Source: Victivallales bacterium (GTDB taxonomy: Bacteria; Verrucomicrobiota; Lentisphaeria; Oligosphaerales; Oligosphaeraceae). Taken from it: a stretch of 35,961 nt of DNA. The stretch covers positions 1 to 35,961 of the forward strand of contig JAFZIJ010000123.1 in assembly GCA_017554445.1 (NCBI GenBank), written 5' to 3'. A program made the position numbers and the translations under genes. The notes beneath the pieces were generated by a model. The model was given only the letters and a program-made list of their open reading frames with translations, was not told the origin of the DNA and ran no database searches. Below are positions 1 through 10,328 of the stretch, one piece after another. Numbering within the stretch: position 1 is the first letter of the stretch; the number at the start of each line of letters is the position of its first letter.

Positions 1-639
1 GACGCCACCGCCAACGCTGCCGGATTCTCCAATACAGGTGCCGAAGTCAGTCTCGCCGCGCCAGGCGTCGGCATTAATTCCGCATGGACGGATGGTTCCG
101 GAATCGTTTCATTTTCAGGAACTTCCGCCTCCGTTCCATGCGTCGTCGGCGTCATCGCAAACATCCTGTCCGATTATGGCGGAGCCCTCACGCCCGCCGA
201 AGCCGCCGAACATGTCATCAACCACACAGTTGACAACGGCGCTCCAAACAAAGACGAAACATACGGACAAGGCGTGCTCGACTACTCCCGCGCCGCGGAA
301 GCCAACACGCCTGGAATCATCGACGCCGCGGCAGCCGGCCATTTTCTTGACACGGCGAACGCGACGGAAACCGCCGTCCCGCTCATCGTTTCCGCGCAAA
401 ACACAGGAACGGAAACACTTGCAACCATGACACTGACCGCCGTCGTGGACGGAACGCCCCAAAGCTTCACCTTCGTCGATGTCAAGCCGGGTGAAGTCGT
501 CTCCTCTATCCTCTCCATCAGTGTCAGCCAAATCGAGACCAACGGAAAAGTAAAAGTTGCCACGACCGTCTCCACCCCAAACGACAACCGCCCCGGCAAC
601 GAGACGAAAACCTCTGTTATTTCCATTTCAGAGGATTAG
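1..639 (+). CDS. Subtilisin-like (S8) serine protease, C-terminal part
   Basis: The frame is open from the first base, so the N-terminus lies outside the window; 212 residues are visible. The stretch FSGTSASVP (catalytic Ser at codon 42, bases 124-126) is the S8 family serine motif, where GTSMAAP is the common form, and it is preceded by LAAPGV, the usual strand before it. The Asp and His parts of the triad would be upstream of the window. After the protease domain (about codons 1-100) comes a beta-rich segment with QNTGTETL and an N-D-N-R-P-G-N-E-T ending, which fits a CARDB-type adhesion/spacer domain. The likely role is a secreted or surface protease. It converges on the phosphoesterase gene at 721. 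Family assignment is firm; substrate unknown. Confidence 0.85.
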   Translation, partial: DATANAAGFSNTGAEVSLAAPGVGINSAWTDGSGIVSFSGTSASVPCVVGVIANILSDYGGALTPAEAAEHVINHTVDNGAPNKDETYGQGVLDYSRAAEANTPGIIDAAAAGHFLDTANATETAVPLIVSAQNTGTETLATMTLTAVVDGTPQSFTFVDVKPGEVVSSILSISVSQIETNGKVKVATTVSTPNDNRPGNETKTSVISISED

Positions 640-661
640 AGCTTCTAGATTTTCTAGAGCT
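640..661 (+). other. Small stem-loop after the protease stop codon
   Basis: Immediately after the TAG stop, AGC-(T)-TCTAGA, a TTT loop and TCTAGA-GCT form a 9-bp stem with one bulged T. No T-run follows, so it is a weak terminator at best. It could act with the adjoining heptamer and hairpin repeats to separate the two converging genes. Confidence 0.35.
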
Positions 662-689
662 ACTAACCACTAACCACTAACCACTAACT
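662..689. repeat. Heptamer tandem repeat ACTAACC x4
   Basis: Four head-to-tail 7-bp units (ACTAACC three times, then ACTAACT) lie between two converging stop codons. On the other strand they read GGTTAGT, the same sequence type (GTGGTTA/GTGGTCA) seen at 29964-30060 next to the TCCT-loop hairpins. Short heptamer arrays of this kind resemble the short tandemly repeated repetitive sequences known in cyanobacteria; that comparison is only by appearance. Confidence 0.75.
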
Positions 690-692
690 CTT

Positions 693-717
693 GGCCGCGC
701 AGGAGCGCAGCCCTCCC
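693..717 (-). repeat. GGGAGGG + TCCT-loop hairpin element, copy A
   Basis: On the minus strand GGGAGGG (717-711) is followed by CTGCGC, loop TCCT (704-701) and GCGCGG, a 6-bp stem with one G-T pair. It begins three bases after the TAG stop (723-721) of the phosphoesterase gene and has the same orientation. The same layout is found after the flavodoxin and pnp genes, with different but still pairing stem bases. Confidence 0.7.
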
Positions 718-720
718 GCC

Positions 721-2238
721 CTACCTCCCCACGGAAATCACAAGATTCTCGCGTTTGGCAAGATACGCCTCCACGGCGTCGCGCGTCATGATTTTCGTGT
801 CCGTCGTATGGCATTCCGGCTTGTCAAGAATGCTTCGCAATACAGTAAATCGGCCAGATCCGGCCGCCGTGTGGTTGTTCAATGCCAGTTTCACGCGCCC
901 ATTCGCAGGCCATTCGCCTTTCCATAATGCCGTAATCACCGCAGTTTCAGCGCTTTTGCCTATTTTCGCGTCCGCTCCCCAAAGACCGCAATAGCTGTAA
1001 TGTGTCTTGTGGCGCGACTGCTCCGCCACAATCGCCGCCAGCTCCTCCCGCGTCACGTCCGCCGTCACGATTGAATTTTCATATGGCACGAGTTCGAACA
1101 AATCCTGCCCCGTCACATGGCCTGCCGGCAAATCCTTCTTTGACAACCGACCATGCAGCACAACGGTCGCTCCCGTAGCTTCGGCCAATGCACGGCAAAT
1201 CAGTTCACTTGTCTCGCAACTGACGCCAGGCCGTCCATAAGACTTCACAGGACGTGCCAAACTACCTTTTATCAAACGATTACGCTCCGCTTTCGCTGCT
1301 GTTAAATAATCCGACAAAGCGTCTCGAAGTTCTTCATCTTCGGCAACATCCACCTTCACAGCCTGCATGGCGCCTTCAACCGACACGACCGCATGGCGTT
1401 CCGTGTCAACTGTCACTCTCACGACGCCCAAATACTCGCCATGACAGCCCGGTTGCATGTACCATGAACGCCTCCCTAGCCGCTGGCCAGACAACAGACG
1501 ATGGCTGTGCGCCCCCAAAATCACGTCGATTTCTGGAAAACATTTCGCAATCGTCGAAATCTCATTGACGCCACGCGTATCCGAACCTTCGAACCACGCC
1601 TGATGCGCCGCCAAAACAATCGCATCCGGCTTGGCCTGATGGACTTGCGGCAGAATTCGCTCCAACGTCTGGAAAGCCTTTTCCACATGGAGCTTGTCGT
1701 ATTCTTCCGCCAACAGCCAATTTTTCGCATAGGACGCCGACACGCCGATGACGGCGACTTTCACGCCGTTTCGCTCAAACATCCGCCACGCGGGAAACGG
1801 TTCCTTACCTTTTATATATAGATTGCCGCACAGGACGATATCGTTCACGGCATCGGTCAATTCGCCGAACCGCTCCACGCCATAGTCCAGTTCATGATTG
1901 CCGGGCACCCAGACATCGTAATTCATCGTCTTCAGCGGGAGGATTCCCGCCATGCCCCGTGACAACGCCGTCGCCAACGTCCCCTGCGCGTTGTCTCCGC
2001 AATCAACCAAAATGCATTTTCCTTCCTCACGCTGACGGATCCGTTTGACCATCGTGGCAATCCGCAACCATGAGCCCGGCTGCGGACTGTCCTCCTCCTC
2101 GAACACGCCATGCATGTCCGTCGTCTGCATGATGACGACATCGCGTAATTCGGCCAGTAACGGACAAGTCAGCAAACAAAGCAGAAAGCCGCATACTTTC
2201 CAAAACTCAAGATAATTAACGTATCCAAATCCCCCCAT
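721..2238 (-). CDS. Secreted 5'-nucleotidase / metallophosphoesterase (UshA/CpdB-like)
   Basis: A 505-residue two-domain phosphoesterase expected to hydrolyse nucleotides or cyclic nucleotides outside the cytoplasm. With the ATG at 2238, an N-terminal hydrophobic stretch (about residues 13-29) serves as signal peptide. The metal-binding motifs are all present in order: TTDMHG (Asp41, His43), CGDN (Asp82), GNHE (Asn114, His115), AAHQ (His212) and GAHSH (His244, His246). The C-terminal part, with SCETSELI and TGQDLFELVPYENS, matches the 5'-nucleotidase C-terminal substrate-binding domain. An in-frame TTG at 2253 would add five residues; I prefer the ATG, though its ribosome-binding site is weak. 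It is the last gene of the seven-gene block, about 20 bp after the CcdA-like gene, which suggests translational coupling. Exact substrate is not readable from sequence. Confidence 0.88.
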   Translation of the reverse strand: MGGFGYVNYLEFWKVCGFLLCLLTCPLLAELRDVVIMQTTDMHGVFEEEDSPQPGSWLRIATMVKRIRQREEGKCILVDCGDNAQGTLATALSRGMAGILPLKTMNYDVWVPGNHELDYGVERFGELTDAVNDIVLCGNLYIKGKEPFPAWRMFERNGVKVAVIGVSASYAKNWLLAEEYDKLHVEKAFQTLERILPQVHQAKPDAIVLAAHQAWFEGSDTRGVNEISTIAKCFPEIDVILGAHSHRLLSGQRLGRRSWYMQPGCHGEYLGVVRVTVDTERHAVVSVEGAMQAVKVDVAEDEELRDALSDYLTAAKAERNRLIKGSLARPVKSYGRPGVSCETSELICRALAEATGATVVLHGRLSKKDLPAGHVTGQDLFELVPYENSIVTADVTREELAAIVAEQSRHKTHYSYCGLWGADAKIGKSAETAVITALWKGEWPANGRVKLALNNHTAAGSGRFTVLRSILDKPECHTTDTKIMTRDAVEAYLAKRENLVISVGR

Positions 2239-2257
2239 GACATTCCATTCCAAATGG

Positions 2258-3817
2258 CTAGATTATCAGCATCAACAACATGGTCACGCCAAGAACGGCG
2301 AACAACGCCGCCATCAGCACCTTGGTCGCAAACACATGCCGTTTCGCCCAGTCACCTAATGCCTTCGCCCCCACGCCATATGCCGCCAAAACCGTAATTA
2401 CCGCCAATGGCACGATGAACAAGACATTATACAACAACAGCAGCAACAGGGCGCGCACTGTGACACCATCTTTCATAAGTACCGTCAGCACAGGAAACAA
2501 AACCTGCCCCGTACAAACCAGCTCCATTGACGACACAATCGCTCCAAGAATAATCGCCGCAGGCCCCAATAGCCACGCATGGACTGTTGTGAATCTCCTA
2601 ATCTTGTCGTGAATGCCGCGATGCGTCTCCTTGGACAGCCCCATGTCCATGTCGCTCGCCTTGCCAGTCCTGCGATATCGAACCGCATCACGCAAATGCA
2701 TGACACACAATACAAAACCACAAATGCCAAAACCGCCATAAACTGCAATCCTTACCCAACGCCAGCCTTGGATTTTTTCCAGAACATACGACAAGGCAAG
2801 ACCGTACAGAAAATATGTCAGAAACACGCCTATGCAAAAACAACCGCCAACAATCAAAATCTCACGGCGGCGTTTCTTCAAATACAATAAATAACTGATT
2901 AAAAACACCGATGTCGCAAACGCGCACGGATTCACACCATCCAACAATCCCCCCATAATGACGCTCCCGACTGTCATGGTATCCAAAAATGTCTTCAGGC
3001 GTTGTTTCTCCCCCTTCAATTCATCTGCCGTCAACGGCTCCAACCAGAACTCGCTGCCCGTCAACGGAGCCGACAAGGCGGTCTGTAATTCATTCGCTTT
3101 CGCCAGCCGCCCCGTCACAAATCCTTCGGCCCAGACAACCATCGGAGCCAGATTCTTCGCATCATCTCCGGGAAGCTCAAAATGATGGCGCATCCGTTCC
3201 ATCATCGCAAAACCTTCCACTGTCGCGACATTGTATTCGGCAATATCCACGGACGGCATCATCTCCCGCAGCAATTCAAATTCCTTGACTTGCCGTGAAC
3301 ACTTCTTGCAGCCTGTCAACATGAAGAAAAGCAAGCGCGGCTGCCGATCACCATCGTGCGCAATCTGCACCTTATTTTTCGCGACTTCATGGTGGACATA
3401 TGTTACATAATGCTTGTCTCCCGCCTTATTGACTATTTGTTCAATGCCTTGAAACAAGTCAATGCGCGGCATATCCGCCAACAGATCAGGCAACATCTCC
3501 TCGATTTCGTCAAAACCACACCTCCCCACGACAGTCTTGCGTCCCGCAAAAATGACAGGAAAAGCAGTGGCTTTGTCGTCAATACCCAACGCCTCCTCCA
3601 CCTGTTCTAGAAATTGATAATTAGCCTCGTAATCAATACTTATGAAAACAAGAGTCGGATCATCCTCCCGGGTGTATTCTTCTTGCCAATATTGTTTCAA
3701 CTCCTTGCATTCATCACAGTCATTGGAGCCAAACAACATCAACCACGGCCGCGCAAGACACCATGCGTTCACGCACAACAACAAGAACAACAATCGAAAA
3801 AGACCAATACGCCTCAT
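2258..3817 (-). CDS. Double thioredoxin-like protein fused to a CcdA/DsbD-type membrane domain
   Basis: A membrane thiol-disulfide carrier candidate of 519 residues. After a signal-anchor (MRRIGLFRLLFLLL) come two thioredoxin-like units with CXXC sites: CDEC (Cys34/37) and CKKC (Cys170/173). From about residue 283 there are roughly six membrane helices, with the CcdA-family signatures NPCAFAT (Cys298) in the first and ELVCTGQ (Cys435) in the fourth, the Cys pair that shuttles electrons in CcdA/DsbD. DsbD has its soluble domains on both sides of the membrane core; here both thioredoxin units precede it. Known family chemistry: moving reducing power from cytoplasmic thioredoxin to the periplasm. 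An in-frame TTG at 3850, overlapping the stop of the DUF1573 gene by 3 bp, is an alternative start giving 530 residues. The context fits a reductant supply for the triple-thioredoxin protein upstream. Confidence 0.85.
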   Translation of the reverse strand: MRRIGLFRLLFLLLCVNAWCLARPWLMLFGSNDCDECKELKQYWQEEYTREDDPTLVFISIDYEANYQFLEQVEEALGIDDKATAFPVIFAGRKTVVGRCGFDEIEEMLPDLLADMPRIDLFQGIEQIVNKAGDKHYVTYVHHEVAKNKVQIAHDGDRQPRLLFFMLTGCKKCSRQVKEFELLREMMPSVDIAEYNVATVEGFAMMERMRHHFELPGDDAKNLAPMVVWAEGFVTGRLAKANELQTALSAPLTGSEFWLEPLTADELKGEKQRLKTFLDTMTVGSVIMGGLLDGVNPCAFATSVFLISYLLYLKKRRREILIVGGCFCIGVFLTYFLYGLALSYVLEKIQGWRWVRIAVYGGFGICGFVLCVMHLRDAVRYRRTGKASDMDMGLSKETHRGIHDKIRRFTTVHAWLLGPAAIILGAIVSSMELVCTGQVLFPVLTVLMKDGVTVRALLLLLLYNVLFIVPLAVITVLAAYGVGAKALGDWAKRHVFATKVLMAALFAVLGVTMLLMLII

Positions 3818-3846
3818 CTGCTCAATAAACCATCGTGCTTCCGAAA

Positions 3847-5040
3847 TCAATAAACTTTCAATTTCACGCGTCCGATCATTTTCCCTTTATATGTGACAAC
3901 GGCAGGAAGCAAATATCTACCGGCGTTTAAGTATCCAGCAGGGAAAATCAACTTGACTTTGATGCCATCGGCATGCGCGACTAGTTCATACTTTATCTCA
4001 GACAACAACCCAGTTACTTCAAAATCTTTGAGAAACTTCTCCCACGTCTTGATATCATTCCATGGCCGTTGCGCATCCTCATCCTCCTTCGCTGGCTGAA
4101 AGAAGACTTTCTTCGCGTCTGTTTTCTGACGGGAAAACAAACCATTGTCTTGGGCTATAAAGGGGACAATATCAAAGGACGCGACATATTCCTCTTCCTT
4201 CGGGACATCCGCACTTTGAATAATGATATCCTTTTTCGACACGGAGAACTTATTGTCTGCAACGATTCCCATCAGGCCAACTTCCAACGGACCATACCCT
4301 TTTACACCTGTCACTGGCAAGCTTATGATCTCACGCATGCGCCCCCTTTTCAACGGGACTTTGGCGGTCATCGTCACACGAAAATGCTTCGGGGCAACTT
4401 TTTCAACCTGAACCTTGAAGTTTTTGCTCTCGGATACTTGTCCAATATTGACAATGTCTTCATCAAACAGCGAATGAATATCAATTTTCCGTACAAAGGG
4501 GTATTCCCCCGTAAATTCCCCTAAATCAATAACCTGTTTCGGCTTGTATTCCATCATGACACGTATATCGCCGACAATACCGATTTTTACACGACCAAAC
4601 CCCTTAGCATAAAGATATATGTCACGTTCAAACGGCATTGCGTTCAAATGCTTTGCATCCACTGTAAAGTCCACTTTGACTTCCCCCCCAGGGGCAACGA
4701 CCTGTTTTCTGATTGTCGTCAGCAACGTAATGCACGGGCAGCCGGAAGCCATTCCCAGAATTTCCGCAGGCTTGTCGGACGTGTTTTTCAATGTAAAGTA
4801 CGTCTGCCTTATCTCGCTTTCCATCAACTTGCCCAGATTGATTCCGGTCTTGTCGGACAAGACAAAGGGAAATCCTTCAGGAATACGGTTCTTTGTCAGC
4901 TTGTAGCCCTCGCGTTCCGCTTCCGTCAAAATATGTAGTTCCTCCACCGCCTCTTCATCTTCAGCCAACAACGCAAACTGGAAAAAGAATACGGTAAAAA
5001 GAAATACAATATATATATAATGATTCTTTTTCATGGTCAT
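3847..5040 (-). CDS. DUF1573-domain exported protein
   Basis: A 397-residue protein with a signal peptide (MTMKKNHYIYIV followed by a Phe-rich hydrophobic core ending LLA). Residues about 65-160 match the DUF1573 pattern: a beta-sandwich with NTSDKPAEIL, a Cys-rich turn GCPC, and VAPGGEVKVDFTVDA. DUF1573 proteins are common in PVC bacteria and Bacteroidetes and have no agreed function; the fold is ASH/PapD-like. The remainder is beta-rich and not recognised. The ATG at 5040 has AGGAT about 11 bp upstream on the minus strand, and lies 21 bp after the giant thioredoxin gene; the 3' end touches the next gene. The CXC pair could be a redox partner of the neighbouring thioredoxin proteins (inference). 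Confidence 0.8.
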   Translation of the reverse strand: MTMKKNHYIYIVFLFTVFFFQFALLAEDEEAVEELHILTEAEREGYKLTKNRIPEGFPFVLSDKTGINLGKLMESEIRQTYFTLKNTSDKPAEILGMASGCPCITLLTTIRKQVVAPGGEVKVDFTVDAKHLNAMPFERDIYLYAKGFGRVKIGIVGDIRVMMEYKPKQVIDLGEFTGEYPFVRKIDIHSLFDEDIVNIGQVSESKNFKVQVEKVAPKHFRVTMTAKVPLKRGRMREIISLPVTGVKGYGPLEVGLMGIVADNKFSVSKKDIIIQSADVPKEEEYVASFDIVPFIAQDNGLFSRQKTDAKKVFFQPAKEDEDAQRPWNDIKTWEKFLKDFEVTGLLSEIKYELVAHADGIKVKLIFPAGYLNAGRYLLPAVVTYKGKMIGRVKLKVY

Positions 5041-5061
5041 CTAATCATATATCCTGCTTGA

Positions 5062-8000
5062 TCATTCTTTATAAATCCACACACCCGTCGTTCCGTCAAC
5101 TCCAAGCATGTCACTCGTGAATTTTCCATTCATATATCTCTGCATCAACACATTATCGACTTCGCCTGGATAGGCCATCAGCGACCATCCTCGCGGAATT
5201 TCGACCTCAGCAGGTTTGTTTGTCAAGACGCCTTTGACCATAAAGGTCAAATCATTATTGACATATATGTAATATGCACCGCCGGTCTTGATGGTCGAAC
5301 ATCTGACATAGGCATGCGTATATTCATCATACCCAAACAGAACAGGATATTCCGGCGACAGGACATCCTGCATGACAAGTAGATTGTGGGGAATGCCGAT
5401 AAGATTCCAACCGGGCTTCAAACGGACATCGCAATCAGCCGTCACGCCAAAAGTCAGGGAATAAATACCATTAACGGAAACGGCATCGCTTTCTACCACA
5501 GGCGATTGATTGACGTATAGTAGCTGGCCGTCAACGGCAATACTGGCAAACAACCAGTTTTCATTAGCATCCAATGTTAATTCGACTTCCTCACCATACC
5601 ATGTAGCTGCGTATAAGTTGTCATTCGAATCCTTGTAGATGACACCATTTTGCAAGCCATACGCACCATCTACTGCGGATGCCTGGCATATCACGTTCTG
5701 ATAGTCGCCCTCTTCATCAGTGCCGATGAAAGTCGTTGTCACAACCGGAGCCTTCAAGGCGGAAAAGCTTTCCGCGAATATTCTCACGCAATAAAAGACG
5801 CCATTATATTCAAAAGCTCCATATCCTATTGCTATGTTGTCGCTCACACTGCAACATTCCTGCTCCGTCGGAACAATCAAGCCGTACACGTTCACTCGGA
5901 CACGATTCAAGGCTAACGTGTCCGCCTGACGTTCCAAAACGCTCATCGTTCCGTTGAAACAGCCAATCTCGTTTATGATCAACGTATCTAATTCCGAACC
6001 GAGAATAAACGAACCATCGACAGACATGCCATGATCGTTGTTTTCGCGCAACGGCACAAAATTCGGCACAATGGTGTCTTCCGGCGTATCGGCTACGAAA
6101 AGGAATGTTTCCGTTCCAACACAAGATGTAATGCTTTGATCGAAAGAAAAAACTGTTCCGCACGCATTCAGCACCACATTATTCACACGATCGAACCACA
6201 GTACGGAATCACGATTGCTGCAATCGGATACCCAAGCGCCATTGCTGATATCCGTCTCACGATCACTAATTGCCGTAACATGCAGTATTCCGCCTAATTG
6301 GCCCCAATATACATTGTCGGCGGCTGACCAGTTTATCGGTTTATAGAATGCAAAACAACCATTAGCCCCAACGTAGCTTTGAACACCATCAATCGTTTCC
6401 TCACCGTAAACATGAATCGTCATGGTGGCTTTGCCATCTGAATCAACTAGCGCAGATATCCAGCCTACCGTTGTCCCATTCACATCACCATACGGACGCA
6501 AAGCAATATTATACCGTCCAACATACTCCTGCGGTATTTCCGTTACCATCTGCAACTCGCCGCTGAACACATTGCCTGTCGAAGCTGTGAATTGCACCTC
6601 GCCTTTCAACGCTTCCGTCTCCTCATCAATGAAGATTTTGACTTCCGCATGGGACGCATCGGAAAACTCAACGGACAAAACCAGAACCTGTTCCAAGACG
6701 TCATACGACGACCAACCGTCAGAGACCGCGCACAACGTTTCCCTGGATTCTTGTGTCGTAATGCTTACCTCCAATTTCCCTGTCGACTTCTTGGCTATTG
6801 TGCATAGTCCGTCGAACGCGCCATCCACACTTCCCGCATTTCCACGAGTCATGATAGCAGTCGCCGCCTTGAACTGGCTCAGCGTCTCATCCGTGTCAAC
6901 GACGGTAATGGTGAATTCAAGAATATGCGGTTCCTGATAATCGAGAGCCAGATTCTTCAACAGCAAGATGGTTGAAGACATGCCTTGTGTCGTGGCAGTC
7001 GGAGTGCCAGCTATGGTCAAACGAGGATTGCTCTCATCCGATGTGTTGTCAACTAGTCGCAGACCTTGCGGCAAATGCAAGCCTTGAGCATTATAGCTCA
7101 TTCCATCCGTCACGCAGACAGGCAAGTCAATGCTTGCCGCGATTCCCGTTGGCAAAATGAAATCCGTTGTTTCGGTAGCAGGCAAGAACGCCGGTTTGGC
7201 ACATACCATTACCGTAACCATATTGTTCTGTGAAATGACACACTTCCCATTTTCAACGGGTGCAAGCTCAACGATAATGTCTTTGCTTCCACTCCAATCA
7301 TCCTCGTTCCTTGGCACTGCCAACGGCAGTCTCAAGCAGCCGTCCTCCGGCCACTCAATAATTGCCTCATCCTCGGCAAACCACTGGTCATAGCCGTCAT
7401 ACGGATCACTTGCATACACTTGATATGCAAACTGAATCGTATCCTCGCTGTTTTGCAACACATTCCTTTGCAACGGGATGAAAATTTCTGACACATTGCG
7501 GTCAACCGCGATTTCCGCTTTCACAAAACCTATTTCCGCGATGACCTTCGATTGGCCATAACTCAATTCCCCGACGGCTACATCTGTCTGCCCAGATACC
7601 TCGATCTTCAACCAATAATTGTTCTGACCTCCATCCATGCCAGCCGACGGTGAAAATACGAGTTCGAGCCCGTTTTCCACCGTGTTGCTTGACTGGGCCA
7701 ACAGCAAACTCCTGTTGCTGTTATAGATGGAGAACGTAATGACCGCTCCCGAAGCCGCGTCGGGCATGTTTCCATTGAAAATCCACGACATCCCGTCCTG
7801 GGCTTCGAAAGACAGCCATTGCGCCTTTACCCCCTGCCCTCCAAAAAAGGCGGCCGGCTTGTTATTGGCTAGCGGTAACTCAACATGATTGTCACGATCC
7901 TGACGTTCATATGATTCACAATAACCGTTACCATACAATATGTCATAACGTTGCAATTGGGAGACGGCGTCATCCGCATCGCCGATTGACGAATCAAAAC

Positions 8001-10242
8001 GCCCCACTGGTTCCAGAGAATAGCCACTGCCTGTTGCGGCGGGCACGACACGGCAATACACTAGCGTCGGATAGCCGATGGCACCGTTTTCCCATCCGGC
8101 TTTGTAAAAACCTTCCGTAGCGATCTCTTCTTGAACGGCGCGATTGGCAACCAGTTTCGCTTCGCCGTCCGCACGTTTCAAACTCGAATTGACGGTCTTG
8201 AGATAATCGTTCTCATATAAAAGCAGAGACGGCCCTTCGCCATTACGCAAACGATTGTCCAATATCACATTGTAATATCCCGCTATTTTTGTTTTAAACG
8301 CGGTTTGATCCATCACATTCAAATCAAATCCGGCACAATACGGGCACCAACCCAGCCCGGAGAAGTAAATAAGGACCGGCTTGTTGTTCTTGTACGCATT
8401 GCTCATCGCCGAATTCAAATCCATTGTCCATTTACCCGTGGAGGCGCCGCTCCAGTATGGTTTGGTCAAATCACCTAATTTAGGCGAGGCAGGAATTTGA
8501 TGGATGACGAATGAAAAAACATCATTCCCGCTTTGCGCATTCGACAGCGTTATTTTGATGAAATAGACCAATCCTTGGGCTGAACCAGATGGCGTATTAA
8601 ACCAAAAACCTTCGTTGAAGGCCGTAAAATCACTTAACGTAATTGTGGCGATAGCCGGTTCCTTCGGCACGTTGTCGTTTGAAGCAAAAACTTCAATCGT
8701 ATACGTTCCCTGTGAAGCCGCAGTCAATTTACTGGCATAGCACCAATACCGTGTCCCTTGATTACCTGTGAATTTCAGCCATGTCTCCAGATTCTCCTCT
8801 CCCATTGTCATTCTTTTTGAACGCAACAAACCGCTGCCGTCAATTTCAGGCAATGCCCCGGCCCAAGGCACGACACCCAAATCCTCCGCAGTGTCATATC
8901 CCATCGGCTCCGCTTCCGGCGGAGCCAACCTTTCCCAACAATCGTTCGGGAAGCAGTTCTCGATGACATTCACGAAGCGATCCGCCGTCCACGCCGACGT
9001 GTTCGCACCCGTGTAAACGTCAAGAATATTCACGTTGCTGCGCCACGAGCGGCCGCAGTACTTCGTCTTGTCCGTCGTCCCCCACGTCACCTGCGGGAGC
9101 GTCACCTCCGTCGCGGAATACGCGTTCACGCCCGTCTTCGTCAGGCTCGCGCCCTCGTTAACCTTGAACAAGAAGAACATCGGCGCGTCGGACAGGTCGT
9201 CGCACTTCGACTTGTACAGAGAGCGCACAGCCGTGTAAAGGCTCGCGTTCTCCTCCAGCATCAGGACGAACTTGTTCTCCGTGGCGAAAGCAGCGAACTC
9301 GCTCGTGTTCAGCGCGCTCCCCCAAAGCCTCTCGCAGTAGTCGCAGTCCGTCCCGAAGTTGAACACGACGAGCAGCGGCCGGTCGTTCTCCAACGCGTAC
9401 TTCTTCGCGAGACGGATGTCCGACTGCCACTTGCCGACCCACTGGTCCTCGTCCTGGTAGGTCACCGTGCTGCCGGAACCACTCCCGCTGCCAGAGCCAC
9501 TGCCAGAGCCTGAACCACTCCCACTACCAGAGCCTGAACCACTGCCGCTTCCACTACCACTGCCAGAGCCACTACCAGAACCGCTTCCAGAGCCTGAACC
9601 TGAACCGCTTCCAGAGCCTGAACCACTGTCGCCACTTCCCGTAGAGGAAAGACTGCTGGACCAGCAATTGTTCGGGAAACAATTCGTGATAACACTCTGG
9701 AAACGATCCTCCGTCCACGCCGACGTGCTCGCGCCCGTGTAAACATCAAGAATATTCACGTTGCTACGCCACGAGCGGCCGCAGTACTTCACCTTGTCTG
9801 TCGTCCCCCATGTCACCTGCAGGAGCGTAACCTCCGTCGACGAATACGCGTTCACGCCCGTCTTCGTCATTGACGCCGTATCCAACACCTTGAATAGCAG
9901 GAAGAATGGAGCATCCGACAAATCATCGCATTTTGATTTGTAGATGGAACGAACGCTAGTATAGAGACTTGCACTCTCCTCCACGCATAAAACCAATTGA
10001 TTTTCCGCAGCGAAATTGAGAAATGCCCTTGTATTGGCGGCTTGATTCCAAAGCTTTTCACAATAGTCACAATCTGTACCGAACTTGAAAAAAACCAGCA
10101 ACGGACGATTAGTGGCCAATGCCAGTCTTTTGGCCTCGCCGATATTCTTCAGCCACTCGCCATATCCTGCCCCATGCACGTCAAGAAATGCGGCGCAGAG
10201 CAAAATCAGCAGGATTGATACAGTTTGCTTTATTGACTTCAT
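5062..10242 (-). CDS. Giant secreted triple-thioredoxin protein with Gly-Ser linker
   Basis: A 1726-residue exported protein with signal peptide (residues 1-24). Three thioredoxin-like domains have CXXC sites: CDYC (Cys58/61), CDYC (Cys300/303) and WCPYC (Cys633/636). Domains 1 and 2 are near copies and share further cysteines (KSKC, KYCGRSW, NCFPNxCW: 105, 154, 188, 193 and 347, 396, 430, 435), more than a plain thioredoxin. They are joined by an almost pure (GS)n linker, residues 202-258. Beyond domain 3 come beta-rich segments: a Calx-beta-like region near 940-1040, an Ig/cadherin-like region with LPQGLRL near 1080-1150, and further repeats. The last ~125 residues ([11 protein letters not shown] onward, [13 protein letters not shown]) form a domain shared with the protein at 11593-13656. 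Likely a surface or periplasmic thiol protein; no homologue of this architecture is known to me. Confidence 0.85.
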   Translation of the reverse strand: MKSIKQTVSILLILLCAAFLDVHGAGYGEWLKNIGEAKRLALATNRPLLVFFKFGTDCDYCEKLWNQAANTRAFLNFAAENQLVLCVEESASLYTSVRSIYKSKCDDLSDAPFFLLFKVLDTASMTKTGVNAYSSTEVTLLQVTWGTTDKVKYCGRSWRSNVNILDVYTGASTSAWTEDRFQSVITNCFPNNCWSSSLSSTGSGDSGSGSGSGSGSGSGSGSGSGSGSGSGSGSGSGSGSGSGSGSGSGSGSGSGSGSTVTYQDEDQWVGKWQSDIRLAKKYALENDRPLLVVFNFGTDCDYCERLWGSALNTSEFAAFATENKFVLMLEENASLYTAVRSLYKSKCDDLSDAPMFFLFKVNEGASLTKTGVNAYSATEVTLPQVTWGTTDKTKYCGRSWRSNVNILDVYTGANTSAWTADRFVNVIENCFPNDCWERLAPPEAEPMGYDTAEDLGVVPWAGALPEIDGSGLLRSKRMTMGEENLETWLKFTGNQGTRYWCYASKLTAASQGTYTIEVFASNDNVPKEPAIATITLSDFTAFNEGFWFNTPSGSAQGLVYFIKITLSNAQSGNDVFSFVIHQIPASPKLGDLTKPYWSGASTGKWTMDLNSAMSNAYKNNKPVLIYFSGLGWCPYCAGFDLNVMDQTAFKTKIAGYYNVILDNRLRNGEGPSLLLYENDYLKTVNSSLKRADGEAKLVANRAVQEEIATEGFYKAGWENGAIGYPTLVYCRVVPAATGSGYSLEPVGRFDSSIGDADDAVSQLQRYDILYGNGYCESYERQDRDNHVELPLANNKPAAFFGGQGVKAQWLSFEAQDGMSWIFNGNMPDAASGAVITFSIYNSNRSLLLAQSSNTVENGLELVFSPSAGMDGGQNNYWLKIEVSGQTDVAVGELSYGQSKVIAEIGFVKAEIAVDRNVSEIFIPLQRNVLQNSEDTIQFAYQVYASDPYDGYDQWFAEDEAIIEWPEDGCLRLPLAVPRNEDDWSGSKDIIVELAPVENGKCVISQNNMVTVMVCAKPAFLPATETTDFILPTGIAASIDLPVCVTDGMSYNAQGLHLPQGLRLVDNTSDESNPRLTIAGTPTATTQGMSSTILLLKNLALDYQEPHILEFTITVVDTDETLSQFKAATAIMTRGNAGSVDGAFDGLCTIAKKSTGKLEVSITTQESRETLCAVSDGWSSYDVLEQVLVLSVEFSDASHAEVKIFIDEETEALKGEVQFTASTGNVFSGELQMVTEIPQEYVGRYNIALRPYGDVNGTTVGWISALVDSDGKATMTIHVYGEETIDGVQSYVGANGCFAFYKPINWSAADNVYWGQLGGILHVTAISDRETDISNGAWVSDCSNRDSVLWFDRVNNVVLNACGTVFSFDQSITSCVGTETFLFVADTPEDTIVPNFVPLRENNDHGMSVDGSFILGSELDTLIINEIGCFNGTMSVLERQADTLALNRVRVNVYGLIVPTEQECCSVSDNIAIGYGAFEYNGVFYCVRIFAESFSALKAPVVTTTFIGTDEEGDYQNVICQASAVDGAYGLQNGVIYKDSNDNLYAATWYGEEVELTLDANENWLFASIAVDGQLLYVNQSPVVESDAVSVNGIYSLTFGVTADCDVRLKPGWNLIGIPHNLLVMQDVLSPEYPVLFGYDEYTHAYVRCSTIKTGGAYYIYVNNDLTFMVKGVLTNKPAEVEIPRGWSLMAYPGEVDNVLMQRYMNGKFTSDMLGVDGTTGVWIYKE
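9469..9639 (-). repeat. Degenerate (Gly-Ser)n coding repeat
   Basis: This 171-bp stretch encodes residues 202-258 of the giant thioredoxin protein, almost entirely alternating Gly and Ser with a single Asp near its start. The DNA is built of 6-bp steps (GGNTCN/GGNAGY type) with mixed codons, so it can vary in length by slippage in multiples of two residues without loss of frame. It separates the duplicated domains 1 and 2. Confidence 0.9.
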
Positions 10243-10328
10243 CTTTCACATAAACCTTTATTATTTTAATTGATATTTATTCAGCGAATAAAACAGTCAG
10301 ATTCAATTCTTATGAACGCTCCATCGCC

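Noticed and set aside
9467..9742. A plus-strand frame encoding [12 protein letters not shown] repeats
   Set aside because: It is the complement of the Gly-Ser linker of the giant thioredoxin gene, whose frame is continuous with conserved domains on both sides.
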